Shown: piece by piece, positions 1 through 8,774 of the stretch | Position numbering within the stretch: position 1 is the stretch's first letter | Layout of the letters: each line of letters begins with the position of its first letter | NCBI RefSeq assembly: GCF_034521915.1 | Contig: NZ_JAXHLU010000004.1 | Span: 124,001-188,000 of the forward strand | Direction: 5' to 3' | Source of the DNA: Fodinibius sp034521915 | GTDB lineage: Bacteria; Bacteroidota; Rhodothermia; Balneolales; Balneolaceae | DNA: 64,000 nucleotides | The notes under the pieces: generated by a model | Told to the model about the DNA's origin: nothing | Seen by the model: the letters and a program-made list of their open reading frames with translations, nothing else | Databases searched by the model: none | Translations under genes and position numbers: made by a program

Positions 1-111
1 GGATACTATTATGAAAAATTGGAAGGCATTGATTTTGAAAATAACATTTCTGGTGCTTGTGGGCATTGTAATGTTGACAGGATAATAAGACGGCTTAATT
101 ACAAAGTTTAA
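1..111 (+). CDS. 3' fragment of an unidentified gene at the left edge (uncertain)
   Basis: One frame is open from the window edge to a TAA at 109-111 and would give a 36-residue C-terminus containing a CGHC motif. I cannot assign it to a family. A second frame holds a short ATG reading (11-85, 24 residues) that is one hydrophobic helix and then stops, so it could be a leader-like peptide or the C-terminal membrane segment of another protein. The sequence does not decide between them. Nothing else is recognisable up to the HPt gene at 192. Confidence 0.25.
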   Translation, partial: GYYYEKLEGIDFENNISGACGHCNVDRIIRRLNYKV

Positions 112-191
112 TTTGAATTATATTAGCAGAAATACGTATTTGGTATGGAGCAATCGGCATATCAAAATGTATAATTTAAAAGCGTTTTTCT

Positions 192-551
192 GTGAGTAAT
201 AAATCAGTAACCGACCTTTCTTATTTGCGTGAGATTGCAATGGGTGATGATTCCATTGTTATTGAAACTACCGAGGCATTTCTTGAAGATGCACCTGCAG
301 CCATCGAAAATATTCAGAAACATTATGAGAGTGAGGAATGGCAAAAGCTCTACAAAAAAGCCCACAAAATTAAGCCTAATCTAAAATATATGGGAATGGA
401 ACGAGCCCACGAACTTATATTAACGATAGAGGAACAGGCGAACACGGGGGAAATATCTGAGGATTTAGGGGAAAAAGTTTCAGAATTTTGTTCGTTATGT
501 CATCAAGCTCTCGATGAGTTGTCGGATAAAATTGAAGCATTGAGAGCATAA
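192..551 (+). CDS. HPt (histidine phosphotransfer) domain protein
   Basis: A 119-residue protein that is essentially a single HPt four-helix domain. The phospho-accepting histidine is most likely His58 in the motif AHKIKPNLKYMGM, which matches the HPt pattern of His, then Lys and small residues, then a Gly or Met two turns on. Such proteins relay phosphate between a hybrid kinase receiver and a response regulator in the cytoplasm. No hybrid kinase or receiver lies beside it, so the partner is probably encoded elsewhere. The start is GTG and no strong Shine-Dalgarno is visible. Family assignment rests on the His motif and the all-helical acidic composition. Confidence 0.75.
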   Translation: MSNKSVTDLSYLREIAMGDDSIVIETTEAFLEDAPAAIENIQKHYESEEWQKLYKKAHKIKPNLKYMGMERAHELILTIEEQANTGEISEDLGEKVSEFCSLCHQALDELSDKIEALRA

Positions 552-615
552 CGCCCACAACCTTTGGTAGAATTATCCGTATGGTAGACAAATTCTCATT
601 AAAACGGATAATTAT

Positions 616-933
616 ATGATTTGGTCACTATTAGTAAACAGCATCGGGATTTTCGTAATAGGCTATATCCTAAAAGGCGTACAGATAAAAAGCTTCTTCA
701 CAGCCATTGGAGTAGCAATACTTTTGGCAATTATAAATAGCTTCGTTAAACCAATCCTGGTTTTTCTTACATTGCCCATAACGATACTGACATTCGGACT
801 ATTTATTCTTGTAATTAATGCCCTAATGCTGATGTTGGTAGATGAGCTTGTAGAAGGGTTGAAGATAAAAAGCTTTGGATGGGCGTTCTTATTTAGCTTG
901 TTGCTGGCGGTGCTAAATTTGGGATTTTTCTAA
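616..933 (+). CDS. Phage-holin-superfamily-IV type small membrane protein (YvlD-like)
   Basis: A 105-residue, very hydrophobic protein with four predicted membrane helices. It matches the 'mycobacterial 4 TMS phage holin, superfamily IV' family (PF04020, YvlD-like) by its GYILKGVQIKSF start and the NSFVKPILVFLTLPITILTF segment. Despite the name, this family is chromosomal in many bacteria and is not evidence of a prophage; its role is not established, though some members are linked to envelope stress. The stop codon is immediately adjacent to the stop of the convergent methyltransferase gene (stops at 931-933 and 934-936), leaving no room for a separate terminator. Confidence 0.8.
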   Translation: MIWSLLVNSIGIFVIGYILKGVQIKSFFTAIGVAILLAIINSFVKPILVFLTLPITILTFGLFILVINALMLMLVDELVEGLKIKSFGWAFLFSLLLAVLNLGFF

Positions 934-1596
934 TTACGCCACGTTAGAGCTTTTAATAGTGTCCTGTTCATTATCAGTTTGATTTATTTCGAGCGTATAG
1001 ATTTTGGCGGGGGGGATATTTAAGAAGACAATTTTTTTGTCATGCTTATAGGTTTTAACAATCTCCTCCTCAAAGTCACTTTTAAAATCGCCAAATTTCA
1101 AGTATTTGAAATAGCTGATATAGGCTTTTTGCAAGCAAAGATTAAGTTTCTTCTCCCAGATCTGCTTGGTTATATCTTCAGGCATATTTTCGTAAGGTAG
1201 GCTCGAAAATATAAAATCGTACTTAATTTGGGGATGGAAGTTTAAAATATCAGCATGATGAATACGGATGTTATCATCGTGGCGATACTTCGAACCAATG
1301 ATTTGATAAAACTTTTTGTGGATTTCAACAATGTCCAAAGAATCTTGGGGACGAAGATGCTTTGCTATCTGTTTGGTCAATGAACCTGTACCGGCGCCAA
1401 CTTCCAGGATGTTTAAAGGTTGGCAATCTGCATCAGAAAGTTTGTTTTGTAGCTGTGTTACAAGATCTTTGGCCAAAAACTTAGAACTGGGAGCCACTGC
1501 TCCCACTTGTTTCAAGTCTTTTAGAAAGTAAAGTAGGTGTTCCAATGTTATTTCTTTATTTACTAATGGCTGAATAAGGTAACAAAGCTTAAGCAA
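934..1596 (-). CDS. Class I SAM-dependent methyltransferase, PmtA-like phospholipid/rRNA dimethylase type
   Basis: A 220-residue Rossmann-fold methyltransferase. SAM motif I is EVGAGTGSLT (about residues 64-73), followed by an acidic strand-2 end (IVEIH) and an HADILNF segment, as in the KsgA/PmtA superfamily. The opening segment with VGAVAPSSKFLAKDL and the later SSLPYENMP motif are typical of phosphatidylethanolamine N-methyltransferases of the PmtA type, whose post-motif IV is SxLP rather than NPPY. I therefore infer a small-molecule or lipid methyltransferase rather than an rRNA enzyme, but the substrate is not proven. It is convergent with the holin-like gene and shares a zero-length junction with it. 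Confidence 0.7.
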   Translation of the reverse strand: MLKLCYLIQPLVNKEITLEHLLYFLKDLKQVGAVAPSSKFLAKDLVTQLQNKLSDADCQPLNILEVGAGTGSLTKQIAKHLRPQDSLDIVEIHKKFYQIIGSKYRHDDNIRIHHADILNFHPQIKYDFIFSSLPYENMPEDITKQIWEKKLNLCLQKAYISYFKYLKFGDFKSDFEEEIVKTYKHDKKIVFLNIPPAKIYTLEINQTDNEQDTIKSSNVA

Positions 1597-1774
1597 ATTG
1601 ACTAATAAGAGCGAATGAAATTACTTTAAATATATCTTGTAAATTAAAAAAAGTTTCAATGGTTGTCGCTGAAATATATTTTTACATCTAATTAACTATT
1701 TTTAGTTGATTCATTTCGCTACAGCCCTCACTTTAAGTATTATTACAAACTAACATTAAACTAAAATACCATCT

Positions 1775-4267
1775 ATGAGTTATTCTATCTTCAAGGAATT
1801 GAAGCGATTGAGTATTATGATGTTGTGTGTCGGCATATTAGGGGCATGCGCAAGTACTCAAAACGCTCAAGACCAATCAAAAAGCGGTGGCCCATCATCT
1901 CAGGAGTCAGAAAACGGCATGAAGCCGTACAGTGAAGTTATTACTGATGAGACTGAGACCGATACAGGATTATTTGATGTCCATAAAATTGACAAGGATT
2001 ACTTTTATGAAATCCCTGATTCGCTACTTAGTCGCGAAATGCTGCTCGTTTCTCGCATTGCAGAAACGCAGGATGAAATTGGCTATGGCGGCGAAAAGCT
2101 GAATACTCAGGTTGTCCGTTGGCAGAAAAAGGACGATAAAATTCTTCTTCGACACGTTTCCTACGAAAATGTGGCAAATGATTCACTACCTGTGTATGAA
2201 GCGGTCCAAAACTCAAACTTTGAGCCTATTATTGCTTCATTCGATGTAAAATCGCTAGGCAAGGATTCGTCCGGTGTAGTAATTGATGTTACAAAACTTT
2301 ATAGTACCGACATATCGGCGCTTGGCTTGCAGAGCAATCAGCGCGAACGATATGGAGTACGGAGACTCGACACCGATCGTTCTTTTATTAACCACATCAA
2401 CAGTTATCCGGAAAATATTGAGGCTCGTAACTGGATGACCTATGAAGCCTCAAAACCTCCATCTAATGCTTCTACGGGAACAATATCTATGGAGATTAAT
2501 CATAGCATGGTGCTGCTGCCGGAGGAAAAATGGGAAACCCGTTCTTATGATCAACGAGTTGGTTATTTCAGTATTCAGCAGACCGATTATGGTACGGAGA
2601 AACACAAGGCAAATGAGCAACAGTACATTACGCGGTATAAACTGGTGCCCAGTGATAAAGAAGCTTATCTCGACGGAGAGCTCGTAGAGCCGAAAAATCC
2701 TATTGTTTATTATATTGATCCCGCTACGCCTAAGAAATGGCGACCTTATTTAAAGCAGGGCGTCGAAGATTGGCAAAAAGCATTTGAAGCGGCCGGGTTT
2801 AAAAATGCAATTATTGCAAAAGATCCACCTACCGAAGAAGAAAATCCCGAATGGAGTCCCGAAGATGTACGCTACTCGGTGATTCGATATTTCGCTTCTG
2901 ATATTCAGAATGCATATGGACCGCATGTGCATGATCCACGTACGGGGCAAATACTGGAAAGCGATATCGGTTGGTATCATAATGTGATGAACCTACTACG
3001 CAACTGGTACTTTGTTCAAACGGCAGCGGCCAATCCTAATGCCCGAACGGTGCAGTTTAAGGATAAGGTAATGGGTGAACTTATTCGATTTGTTTCGGCC
3101 CATGAGGTTGGTCATACCATTGGCTTGCCACACAACTGGGGATCAAGTTATGCTTATCCGGTCGATTCGCTTCGTTCTCCAACCTTTACGGAGAAGCATG
3201 GCACGGCTCCTTCCATTATGGATTATGCCCGCTTTAATTACATTGCACAGCCCGGTGATGGAGTAGAGGATTTTCATCCCGCTGTCGGAGAATACGATAA
3301 ATGGTCTATTAAATGGGGCTATACATGGTTTCCCGAAGATATGACCGAAGAAGAAAAAGTGGCTAAGCTTAACGAGTGGACCCGGGAGCGTGCTGATGAT
3401 CCTGTTTATTTCTACGGTCGACAAACCGGTAGCAAAATTGATCCCCGATCACAAAATGAGGATCTTGGTAATGATGCCATGAAAGCCAGTGAGCTTGGTA
3501 TTGCAAATTTGAAACGCATTACTTCAAATCTGGTTGAATGGACCGAGCGCGACGGAGCAAACTTTGCAGAGCTCGAAGAGCTTTACAATAACGTTGTAGG
3601 TCAGTGGAACCGTTATATGGGACATGTTACTAAAAACGTAGGCGGTGTGTATGAAAATCATAAAACGTACAACCAAGAAGGTCCCGTTTATACATTTGTT
3701 CCCCAGGAAACCCAGCAGCGAGCAATGGATTTTCTGGTTGACTACGTATTTATGACGCCCGACTGGCTGATTGAGGAGGATGTCCTCGACCGTATTAATC
3801 AATCGACAGTTGTTGATAATATGCGAAGTGCTCAGGTTCGGGTACTTAATGATCTGACTGATCCGCAGCGTATTGCTCGGCTTATTGAGTTTGATGCGCG
3901 GTCGGCAGAAGATACCTATGATGCCTTCGAAATGATGGATGATGTTCGAAACGGCATCTGGTCGGAGCTTGATAATAACAGTGAAATTGGAGTGCACCGC
4001 CGTAATTTGCAGCGAGCATACCTTGAGCGCATGGAGTATCTGATGACTGAAGAGCTTCCTGATATTTCATCAGCTTTTAAAGAATATTTGGGATGGACCG
4101 ATGTTGATGTCAGCCAGTCTGATATTCGTCCGATCGTCCGGAATCAGCTTCAGATATTGTTAGACGATGTTCAGAATACACAAAATCGTGTTCAAGATCG
4201 TGCCACAGGTGCACACTTGGAAGACATTGAAGTGCGGATTGATAATATCCTTAATCCGGATGACTAA
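1775..4267 (+). CDS. Zinc-dependent metalloprotease lipoprotein (DUF4953/DUF5117 family)
   Basis: An 830-residue exported protein. The N-terminus is a lipoprotein signal ending in the lipobox LGAC, with Cys25 as the lipidation site. The catalytic zinc motif is HEVGHTIGLPHNW with His443, Glu444, His447 and His453, the extended HExxHxxGxxH pattern of metzincin-like enzymes, and SIMDYARFN about 40 residues downstream can serve as the Met-turn. This layout is that of the large DUF5118-DUF5117-DUF4953 metalloproteases common in Bacteroidota and Balneolota. It is presumably anchored in the outer membrane or periplasm; the substrate is unknown. It is monocistronic and followed by a rho-independent terminator. 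Confidence 0.9.
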   Translation: MSYSIFKELKRLSIMMLCVGILGACASTQNAQDQSKSGGPSSQESENGMKPYSEVITDETETDTGLFDVHKIDKDYFYEIPDSLLSREMLLVSRIAETQDEIGYGGEKLNTQVVRWQKKDDKILLRHVSYENVANDSLPVYEAVQNSNFEPIIASFDVKSLGKDSSGVVIDVTKLYSTDISALGLQSNQRERYGVRRLDTDRSFINHINSYPENIEARNWMTYEASKPPSNASTGTISMEINHSMVLLPEEKWETRSYDQRVGYFSIQQTDYGTEKHKANEQQYITRYKLVPSDKEAYLDGELVEPKNPIVYYIDPATPKKWRPYLKQGVEDWQKAFEAAGFKNAIIAKDPPTEEENPEWSPEDVRYSVIRYFASDIQNAYGPHVHDPRTGQILESDIGWYHNVMNLLRNWYFVQTAAANPNARTVQFKDKVMGELIRFVSAHEVGHTIGLPHNWGSSYAYPVDSLRSPTFTEKHGTAPSIMDYARFNYIAQPGDGVEDFHPAVGEYDKWSIKWGYTWFPEDMTEEEKVAKLNEWTRERADDPVYFYGRQTGSKIDPRSQNEDLGNDAMKASELGIANLKRITSNLVEWTERDGANFAELEELYNNVVGQWNRYMGHVTKNVGGVYENHKTYNQEGPVYTFVPQETQQRAMDFLVDYVFMTPDWLIEEDVLDRINQSTVVDNMRSAQVRVLNDLTDPQRIARLIEFDARSAEDTYDAFEMMDDVRNGIWSELDNNSEIGVHRRNLQRAYLERMEYLMTEELPDISSAFKEYLGWTDVDVSQSDIRPIVRNQLQILLDDVQNTQNRVQDRATGAHLEDIEVRIDNILNPDD

Positions 4268-4291
4268 AAGCAAAGTCATCTAAATAGTTTT

Positions 4292-4325
4292 AAAGCCCCG
4301 GTTTATAACTGGGGCTTTTTTTATT
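4292..4325 (+). terminator. Rho-independent terminator between convergent genes
   Basis: The stem arms AAAGCCCC and GGGGCTTT enclose a short AT-rich loop and are followed by a T-run. The matching A-run on the left lets it work in both directions, for the metalloprotease (+) and the symporter (-). Confidence 0.9.
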
Positions 4326-4340
4326 TGTAGGTCTGGATTA

Positions 4341-6086
4341 TTAACGGAGGGATTTGTCGCTCACCTGCTCCCAAAGCATACTTATAGCAATCCCCACAAT
4401 AACAACGACTACCGTCCCCAGTGGATTTAGCCACAAGTATTCAATGGCTTTGGTAAATCCTTCCGGGTTTTCTTGCCAGGGTAAGATCAGTTGCCAACTT
4501 CCTGTTTCTGGATGTTCAAAGAGTCGGTCGAAGAAAAATACAGTAATCATTCCCGAGATAAGTCCTGTCAACGCCCCGACTCCGTTTGCACGTTTTACCC
4601 AGAGTAGCAGGACAAAAACGCCCAATATTGAGCCGTAAAAATAACTACCTACCTTGTTCACCAACTCAATTATCGAACGCGTTTCGCCCAGAGCCAGGGC
4701 CGCCCCGGTTGCCAGTACCCCCCAGAGTACGGTCGTAAACCGTGAGGATTTGAGATACCATTTTGGACTCCGATCCTTAGAGTCCAATCGTTTATACCAA
4801 TCCACAATCGAGATGGTGGCAAGGGCATTGAGCTCACTGTCGATGCTTGAGAGGGCAGCAGCAAAAATCCCGGCTACAATAAGTCCGATAATGCCGATGG
4901 GAATCTCGTTAAGAATAAAATAGGGTAGAATATAGTTCGTATCATTTCGGCTGGATTGGGTAATCTTTTCCTGCCGCTCTAGCTCCGATTCGCGGACTTC
5001 GTTGAGATGTCGATCTGCCTCTCGAAAAGCCTTGGCATTTTCGGGTGTTTGGCTTTCAAGTAGATCTAAAGCAGCTTCCCTGCGTTGCAAGTGAGTGGCC
5101 TGATATTCTTGTTGTAACATTTCTCCAGCAATTTCGGTCTGTTCCGTTTCGGCCACGGGATCGGTACTGTGAAAGGTGATAGGCGCAGATCCAAAAATAT
5201 AGAATACATAAAGCATCACGCCCAGCAACAGGATAAAAAATTGCATCGGCACTTTAGCATATGCGGAAAGTAGTAGCGATTTTCGGGCATCGTTCAGCGA
5301 TTTTGCTGTAAGGTAGCGCTGCACCTGACTTTGATCAGTGCCAAAATAGGAGAGCATTAAAAAGAGCGCCGCAAAAACACCCGTCCAAATATTGTACTTC
5401 TCGCTGATGTCGAAGCTAATATCGAGGGCATCCAGCTTGCCCAGCGTTCCCGCAAGATAGAGCGAGTCACTGAAATCTACATTCGGTGGCAGCTGATGAT
5501 GAATCCAGTAAAAACAAAACCCAAGCCCAAACATCATCACCGCCATCTGTTTTACATCGGTGCGAATGACCCCGCTGATACCGCCGACCATAGTATAAAG
5601 TGTAGCGGTAATCCCAATAATAAGGATGGTAGTCGACAGCGGCAGGTTGAGCAGTACGGCAAGTACATACGACGGAGCCGCAATAATAATTCCCAAACCC
5701 AGGCCGCGTGACATCAGAAAAAGAAAGCTGGTAAAAAGCCGGGTGGAAAGACCGAAGCGCTCCTCCAGCACCTCATAAGCGCTAAAGTTTTGCAGTTTAT
5801 TAAAAAATGGAACTAGCGTCATGCAGAGAATGATCATCGCAAAAGGTACCGCCAGATAGATCTGTACAAATCGCATATCCTCCACATATGCCTGCCCCGT
5901 AGTACCGATAAACGTAATAGCCGAGGCTTGGGTCGCCATCACAGAAAGTCCCATGGCCCACCATGGCATCGAGCGGTTAGCAAGGAAAAATCCCTCAATA
6001 TTTTCACTCTCCTTGCCGTAACGAGTCCCATCCCAGATGGTATATCCCAGAAATGCGATCAGAACAAGCCAGTCAATCCAGTGCAT
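4341..6086 (-). CDS. Sodium:solute symporter family (SSS/SLC5) transporter
   Basis: A 581-residue polytopic inner-membrane protein with about 13 helices. It begins directly with a hydrophobic helix and has the SSS signature region GFFLANRSMPWWAMGLSVMA near residues 33-52, followed by a TQASAITFIG segment and a later YFGTDQSQVQRYL motif seen in SSS carriers. It should couple inward Na+ movement to uptake of a solute; the substrate cannot be read from the sequence. An unusually long, charged, coiled-coil-like insert (about residues 310-370, rich in Glu, Gln and Arg) lies between two helices. It is the last gene of a minus-strand unit and starts five bases after a 38-residue membrane peptide. 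Confidence 0.9.
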   Translation of the reverse strand: MHWIDWLVLIAFLGYTIWDGTRYGKESENIEGFFLANRSMPWWAMGLSVMATQASAITFIGTTGQAYVEDMRFVQIYLAVPFAMIILCMTLVPFFNKLQNFSAYEVLEERFGLSTRLFTSFLFLMSRGLGLGIIIAAPSYVLAVLLNLPLSTTILIIGITATLYTMVGGISGVIRTDVKQMAVMMFGLGFCFYWIHHQLPPNVDFSDSLYLAGTLGKLDALDISFDISEKYNIWTGVFAALFLMLSYFGTDQSQVQRYLTAKSLNDARKSLLLSAYAKVPMQFFILLLGVMLYVFYIFGSAPITFHSTDPVAETEQTEIAGEMLQQEYQATHLQRREAALDLLESQTPENAKAFREADRHLNEVRESELERQEKITQSSRNDTNYILPYFILNEIPIGIIGLIVAGIFAAALSSIDSELNALATISIVDWYKRLDSKDRSPKWYLKSSRFTTVLWGVLATGAALALGETRSIIELVNKVGSYFYGSILGVFVLLLWVKRANGVGALTGLISGMITVFFFDRLFEHPETGSWQLILPWQENPEGFTKAIEYLWLNPLGTVVVVIVGIAISMLWEQVSDKSLR

Positions 6087-6091
6087 AACAG

Positions 6092-6208
6092 CTAAATAGG
6101 GAGGTTAAAAAAGTATGTAAACAGCCCCAGCAGCAGGATGTAAAAAAGACCAATCCAGAAGACACGCCAATAGTTTGGTTGGGATTTTTCCGATTTTTTC
6201 TCTGTCAT
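6092..6208 (-). CDS. 38-residue single-span membrane peptide upstream of the symporter
   Basis: A small reading frame in the gap between the class V aminotransferase and the symporter. It starts at ATG (6206-6208) and stops at TAG (6092-6094). The product has a charged N-terminus (MTEKKSEKSQPNYWR) followed by one helix, VFWIGLFYILLLGLF, and ends TYFFNLPI. It sits 26 bases after the aminotransferase stop and 5 bases before the symporter ATG, so co-translation is likely. Known SSS carriers often have a small membrane partner encoded just upstream (YjcH with ActP, YhdT with PanF), but those have about 80-100 residues and two helices. I infer an accessory or leader-like subunit; no family is recognised. 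Confidence 0.6.
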   Translation of the reverse strand: MTEKKSEKSQPNYWRVFWIGLFYILLLGLFTYFFNLPI

Positions 6209-6234
6209 AATCTCTCTGGCTTAAAAGTTACCTG

Positions 6235-7395
6235 TTATACCTCGCTTGCCACATCCTTAAGTACATCATATAACATAGCAATATCTCGCTCATCATTATA
6301 CACATTGGGTGAAATACGAACTGCCGAGCCCCGAACCGATACATGAATATTATGTTTATCGAGTTGATGCTTTAATTTTTTTAGAGATACAGACGCTGGC
6401 AGCCGGATTCCAAACATGTGCCCAGCTCGCCATTCGGGATCCTCAATTTGATATCCGTAGTCGGGTAAACCTCTCTCTATATCGGTTGTTAATTGCTCGC
6501 AATACGTTTGGATGTTTTGAGGGTCCCAGTCCAAAATCTGCTTTAGCGCTTCAATCATCATGGGTACTAAAATAAAATTGCTCCGTTCGCCCATATCAAA
6601 TCTCACAGCCCCCGGCTGATAGTCATCTTCATAATCCACTAGTCCGCTAAAATCTTCGCTGTTTTTACGGACGATCCAGCCCTCTTCAAGAGGAATACCG
6701 TCCTGCAGGCGTGGCCCAAAATACCCAAGCGTAATGGCATAGGGACCCATCAGCCATTTATAACCGGCACAGATCAGGGCATCAGCCTTAATTTCTTGCA
6801 CGTCGATGGGCATAGCTCCAACCGATTGTGTGCCGTCAATAACAAAATAGGCATCATTTTTTCGGGTCTTTGCGCCAATGGTTTTTAGATCGAATAGTGT
6901 GCCGTCTGTCCAGTGAACATTGCCGAGCGCAACCAACAGCGTATCTGAGTTGATGGCATTCATTATTTTCTCATTCCATAGTTGTCCGCGATCTTCGAAA
7001 TCTTCCGGTGGATCTACTACTTTTAGCTTACAGTCGTGTTCATTACAAAATCGCTTCCACACGTAGACATTACTGGGAAATTGTTCGCCCGCTATAACAA
7101 TCGTTTTGCCCTTGGCAGGATCAATATTCTTGGCCACCGTTGCAAGACCGTACGAAACGGCAGGCATAATTGCGATGTCTTTCGCATTGGGAGCATTTAC
7201 GAGTTTCCCGAAAAGTGATCGCAGTGTATTACTATCCTCGAAAAAATGATGGGGTGTTGTTTCCCATGGGCGACTTTTTCCCTTCATGCCCTGTATACCG
7301 GCTTGTTCCACTTTGTTTAGCAGTGGCGATAAATACGAACAGTTCAGGTAATGATGATTATCGGGCAATGAAAATAGATGTTTCTGACAGTCCAT
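6235..7395 (-). CDS. Class V aminotransferase (PLP-dependent, kynureninase/cysteine desulfurase-like)
   Basis: A 386-residue fold-type I PLP enzyme. The Schiff-base lysine is Lys213 in AGYKWLMGPYA; Asp187 in VIDGTQS should contact the pyridine nitrogen, with Gln190 following, and His161 stacks near the ring. A short GERSNF segment lies towards the C-terminal part. The family covers cysteine desulfurases, kynureninases and isopenicillin N epimerases. No cysteine-bearing active loop typical of desulfurases is evident, so the exact reaction is left open. It lies between the WbqC-like gene and the 38-residue peptide on the same strand and may share their transcript. Confidence 0.85.
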   Translation of the reverse strand: MDCQKHLFSLPDNHHYLNCSYLSPLLNKVEQAGIQGMKGKSRPWETTPHHFFEDSNTLRSLFGKLVNAPNAKDIAIMPAVSYGLATVAKNIDPAKGKTIVIAGEQFPSNVYVWKRFCNEHDCKLKVVDPPEDFEDRGQLWNEKIMNAINSDTLLVALGNVHWTDGTLFDLKTIGAKTRKNDAYFVIDGTQSVGAMPIDVQEIKADALICAGYKWLMGPYAITLGYFGPRLQDGIPLEEGWIVRKNSEDFSGLVDYEDDYQPGAVRFDMGERSNFILVPMMIEALKQILDWDPQNIQTYCEQLTTDIERGLPDYGYQIEDPEWRAGHMFGIRLPASVSLKKLKHQLDKHNIHVSVRGSAVRISPNVYNDERDIAMLYDVLKDVASEV

Positions 7396-7454
7396 CTTGA
7401 TATTGAATGTGATAAAGTTAAATGTTGAAGGATTTTATGGTAAACTTTTAATAT

Positions 7455-8132
7455 TCAACCTTCAACTTTTTCAGCAAGCTGATCGGTAATTCGAAAACTT
7501 TCCGGTCCAAATTGAAAGAGCACATCCAAAATGCAGCACCAGGGTTCAAACCCGTCAAAATGTTGGTGATATTCGGGATGTTCGAAGTCGGGATCACTTT
7601 TTTGCTCGGCTTGCCGCTGATAGTGGCGGCTATCGTGTTCCTGGAATAGGGTATCAGCACCCAATCGTTGTGCCAGCACATCGGGATTGGCATCGTAATC
7701 CGGAAGCTCACTGGCCAGCTCATAGTCAATACTGATATCCATAAAGCGAAACAACCTTTGTTGAATATATAGAATAAACTCTATCAGGTAAGTGTACTCG
7801 TAGGCGGATTTAAAATCCGCTTTAATTTCGGGCTCGTAAAAATCATAGTAAATACTGTTGCGATAATTGTATTCCAAGGTGCGAAGCAGCGGAGTTACCC
7901 AATCTTCGGAGTGATCCATACGCACATCTTTGACTGCTTTTTTTCGGTCTTCGGTGCGGATGGGAATATTAATCCATTGCGTGCCTTCGGGCGTACGAAT
8001 TTGTGCCCGGTGAATACGGCTCTTGCGCGACCAGCGCTCCACATCCTGTAAAATAATTCGGTCGGCCTGCAGTATGGCAGCTAAATCGTAGAGATTGGGA
8101 GCAAATTGTGGGGTTAAGAGGGCTAATTTCAT
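7455..8132 (-). CDS. WbqC-like family protein
   Basis: A 225-residue cytoplasmic protein. The start (LLTPQFAPNLYDLAAIL, then a RIILQDVERWSRKSRIHRAQ stretch and GTQWINIPI) follows the WbqC-like pattern of 'LQP.Y.P', 'DDVQ...KRSW.NRN.I' and 'G.QWL.VPV'. The family occurs in polysaccharide or glycan biosynthesis clusters and is thought to act in nucleotide-sugar or O-antigen metabolism, but no biochemical function is firmly known. The expected His/Asp-rich C-terminal region is present. It is the first gene of the minus-strand group leading to the symporter. No glycan biosynthesis genes are beside it. Confidence 0.75.
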   Translation of the reverse strand: MKLALLTPQFAPNLYDLAAILQADRIILQDVERWSRKSRIHRAQIRTPEGTQWINIPIRTEDRKKAVKDVRMDHSEDWVTPLLRTLEYNYRNSIYYDFYEPEIKADFKSAYEYTYLIEFILYIQQRLFRFMDISIDYELASELPDYDANPDVLAQRLGADTLFQEHDSRHYQRQAEQKSDPDFEHPEYHQHFDGFEPWCCILDVLFQFGPESFRITDQLAEKVEG

Positions 8133-8218
8133 GATTGACGAGTGAGGAGTAATAAGTAATTTGTAAGGAAAATCTTAAAAACTGGTCTTACTATAAAGAT
8201 AAAAGTAATAAGTGTTAT

Positions 8219-8665
8219 ATGAGCAATTATCAAATTGGTAAATATATTCGTAAAGTAAACATGCGCGTTTGGAATCTCAAAGTTTATCGGGCTGCTTTGT
8301 ATTTGTCTGATCTTTGTTGGAAAGATACTCAAATGATTAAAGATCAAAGATATTTTTCTTTGGCAGACCAATTGTATAGAGCTGTTGGTTCAATAAGTGC
8401 AAATATTACAGAAGGTTATTCGAGAAATTCCCCGAAAGAGAAAGCCAGGTTTTATGAAATAGCCTTGGGTTCTGCGAGAGAAAGTAAGGGTTGGTATTTT
8501 AAGAGTAGGCATATATTAGGTGGAAAAACGGCCTTGCATCGGATAAAGTTGTTAACTTCTGTGATCAAATTATTACTAAGGATGATAAATGAGAAAAGAT
8601 CTTCTGCCAAGATTTCAGAAAAAGAAGTAGGTTATTTGATATCCGATATCGAGGGTAATTTATAA
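8219..8665 (+). CDS. Four-helix-bundle protein (23S rRNA intervening-sequence / S23 family)
   Basis: A 148-residue all-helical protein with the four-helix-bundle (TIGR02436, PF05635) signatures LADQLYRAVGSISANITEGY and the following KEKARFYEIALGSARES. The core starts at MRVWNLKVYRAAL, so the internal ATG at 8261 is an alternative start to the one at 8219. Members are often encoded within intervening sequences of 23S rRNA genes or scattered in AT-rich intergenic spots, where they behave like passengers of mobile DNA. Here it lies alone between the WbqC-like gene (divergent) and gltX, in DNA more AT-rich than its neighbours, which suggests acquisition. The function is unknown. Confidence 0.85.
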   Translation: MSNYQIGKYIRKVNMRVWNLKVYRAALYLSDLCWKDTQMIKDQRYFSLADQLYRAVGSISANITEGYSRNSPKEKARFYEIALGSARESKGWYFKSRHILGGKTALHRIKLLTSVIKLLLRMINEKRSSAKISEKEVGYLISDIEGNL

Positions 8666-8774
8666 TAAGGATTTAACTCATTACTTATCACTTGTTATGA
8701 TTAGCACAAGTGCCCCATAAGCCTTATTTTTCGATGCATTGAACAGAAATTTTTTTAATCCAATTATCCAGATT

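Noticed and set aside
616..933. A prophage marker because of the holin-like annotation
   Set aside because: PF04020-type proteins are ordinary chromosomal membrane proteins, and no other phage gene is nearby.
3524..3997. A 157-codon minus-strand reading frame inside the metalloprotease gene
   Set aside because: The opposite strand encodes a well-conserved protease; the antisense frame has no family features and is a shadow.
8129..8371. An 80-codon minus-strand frame overlapping the four-helix-bundle gene
   Set aside because: It overlaps the start of a conserved protein on the other strand and has no recognisable domain.
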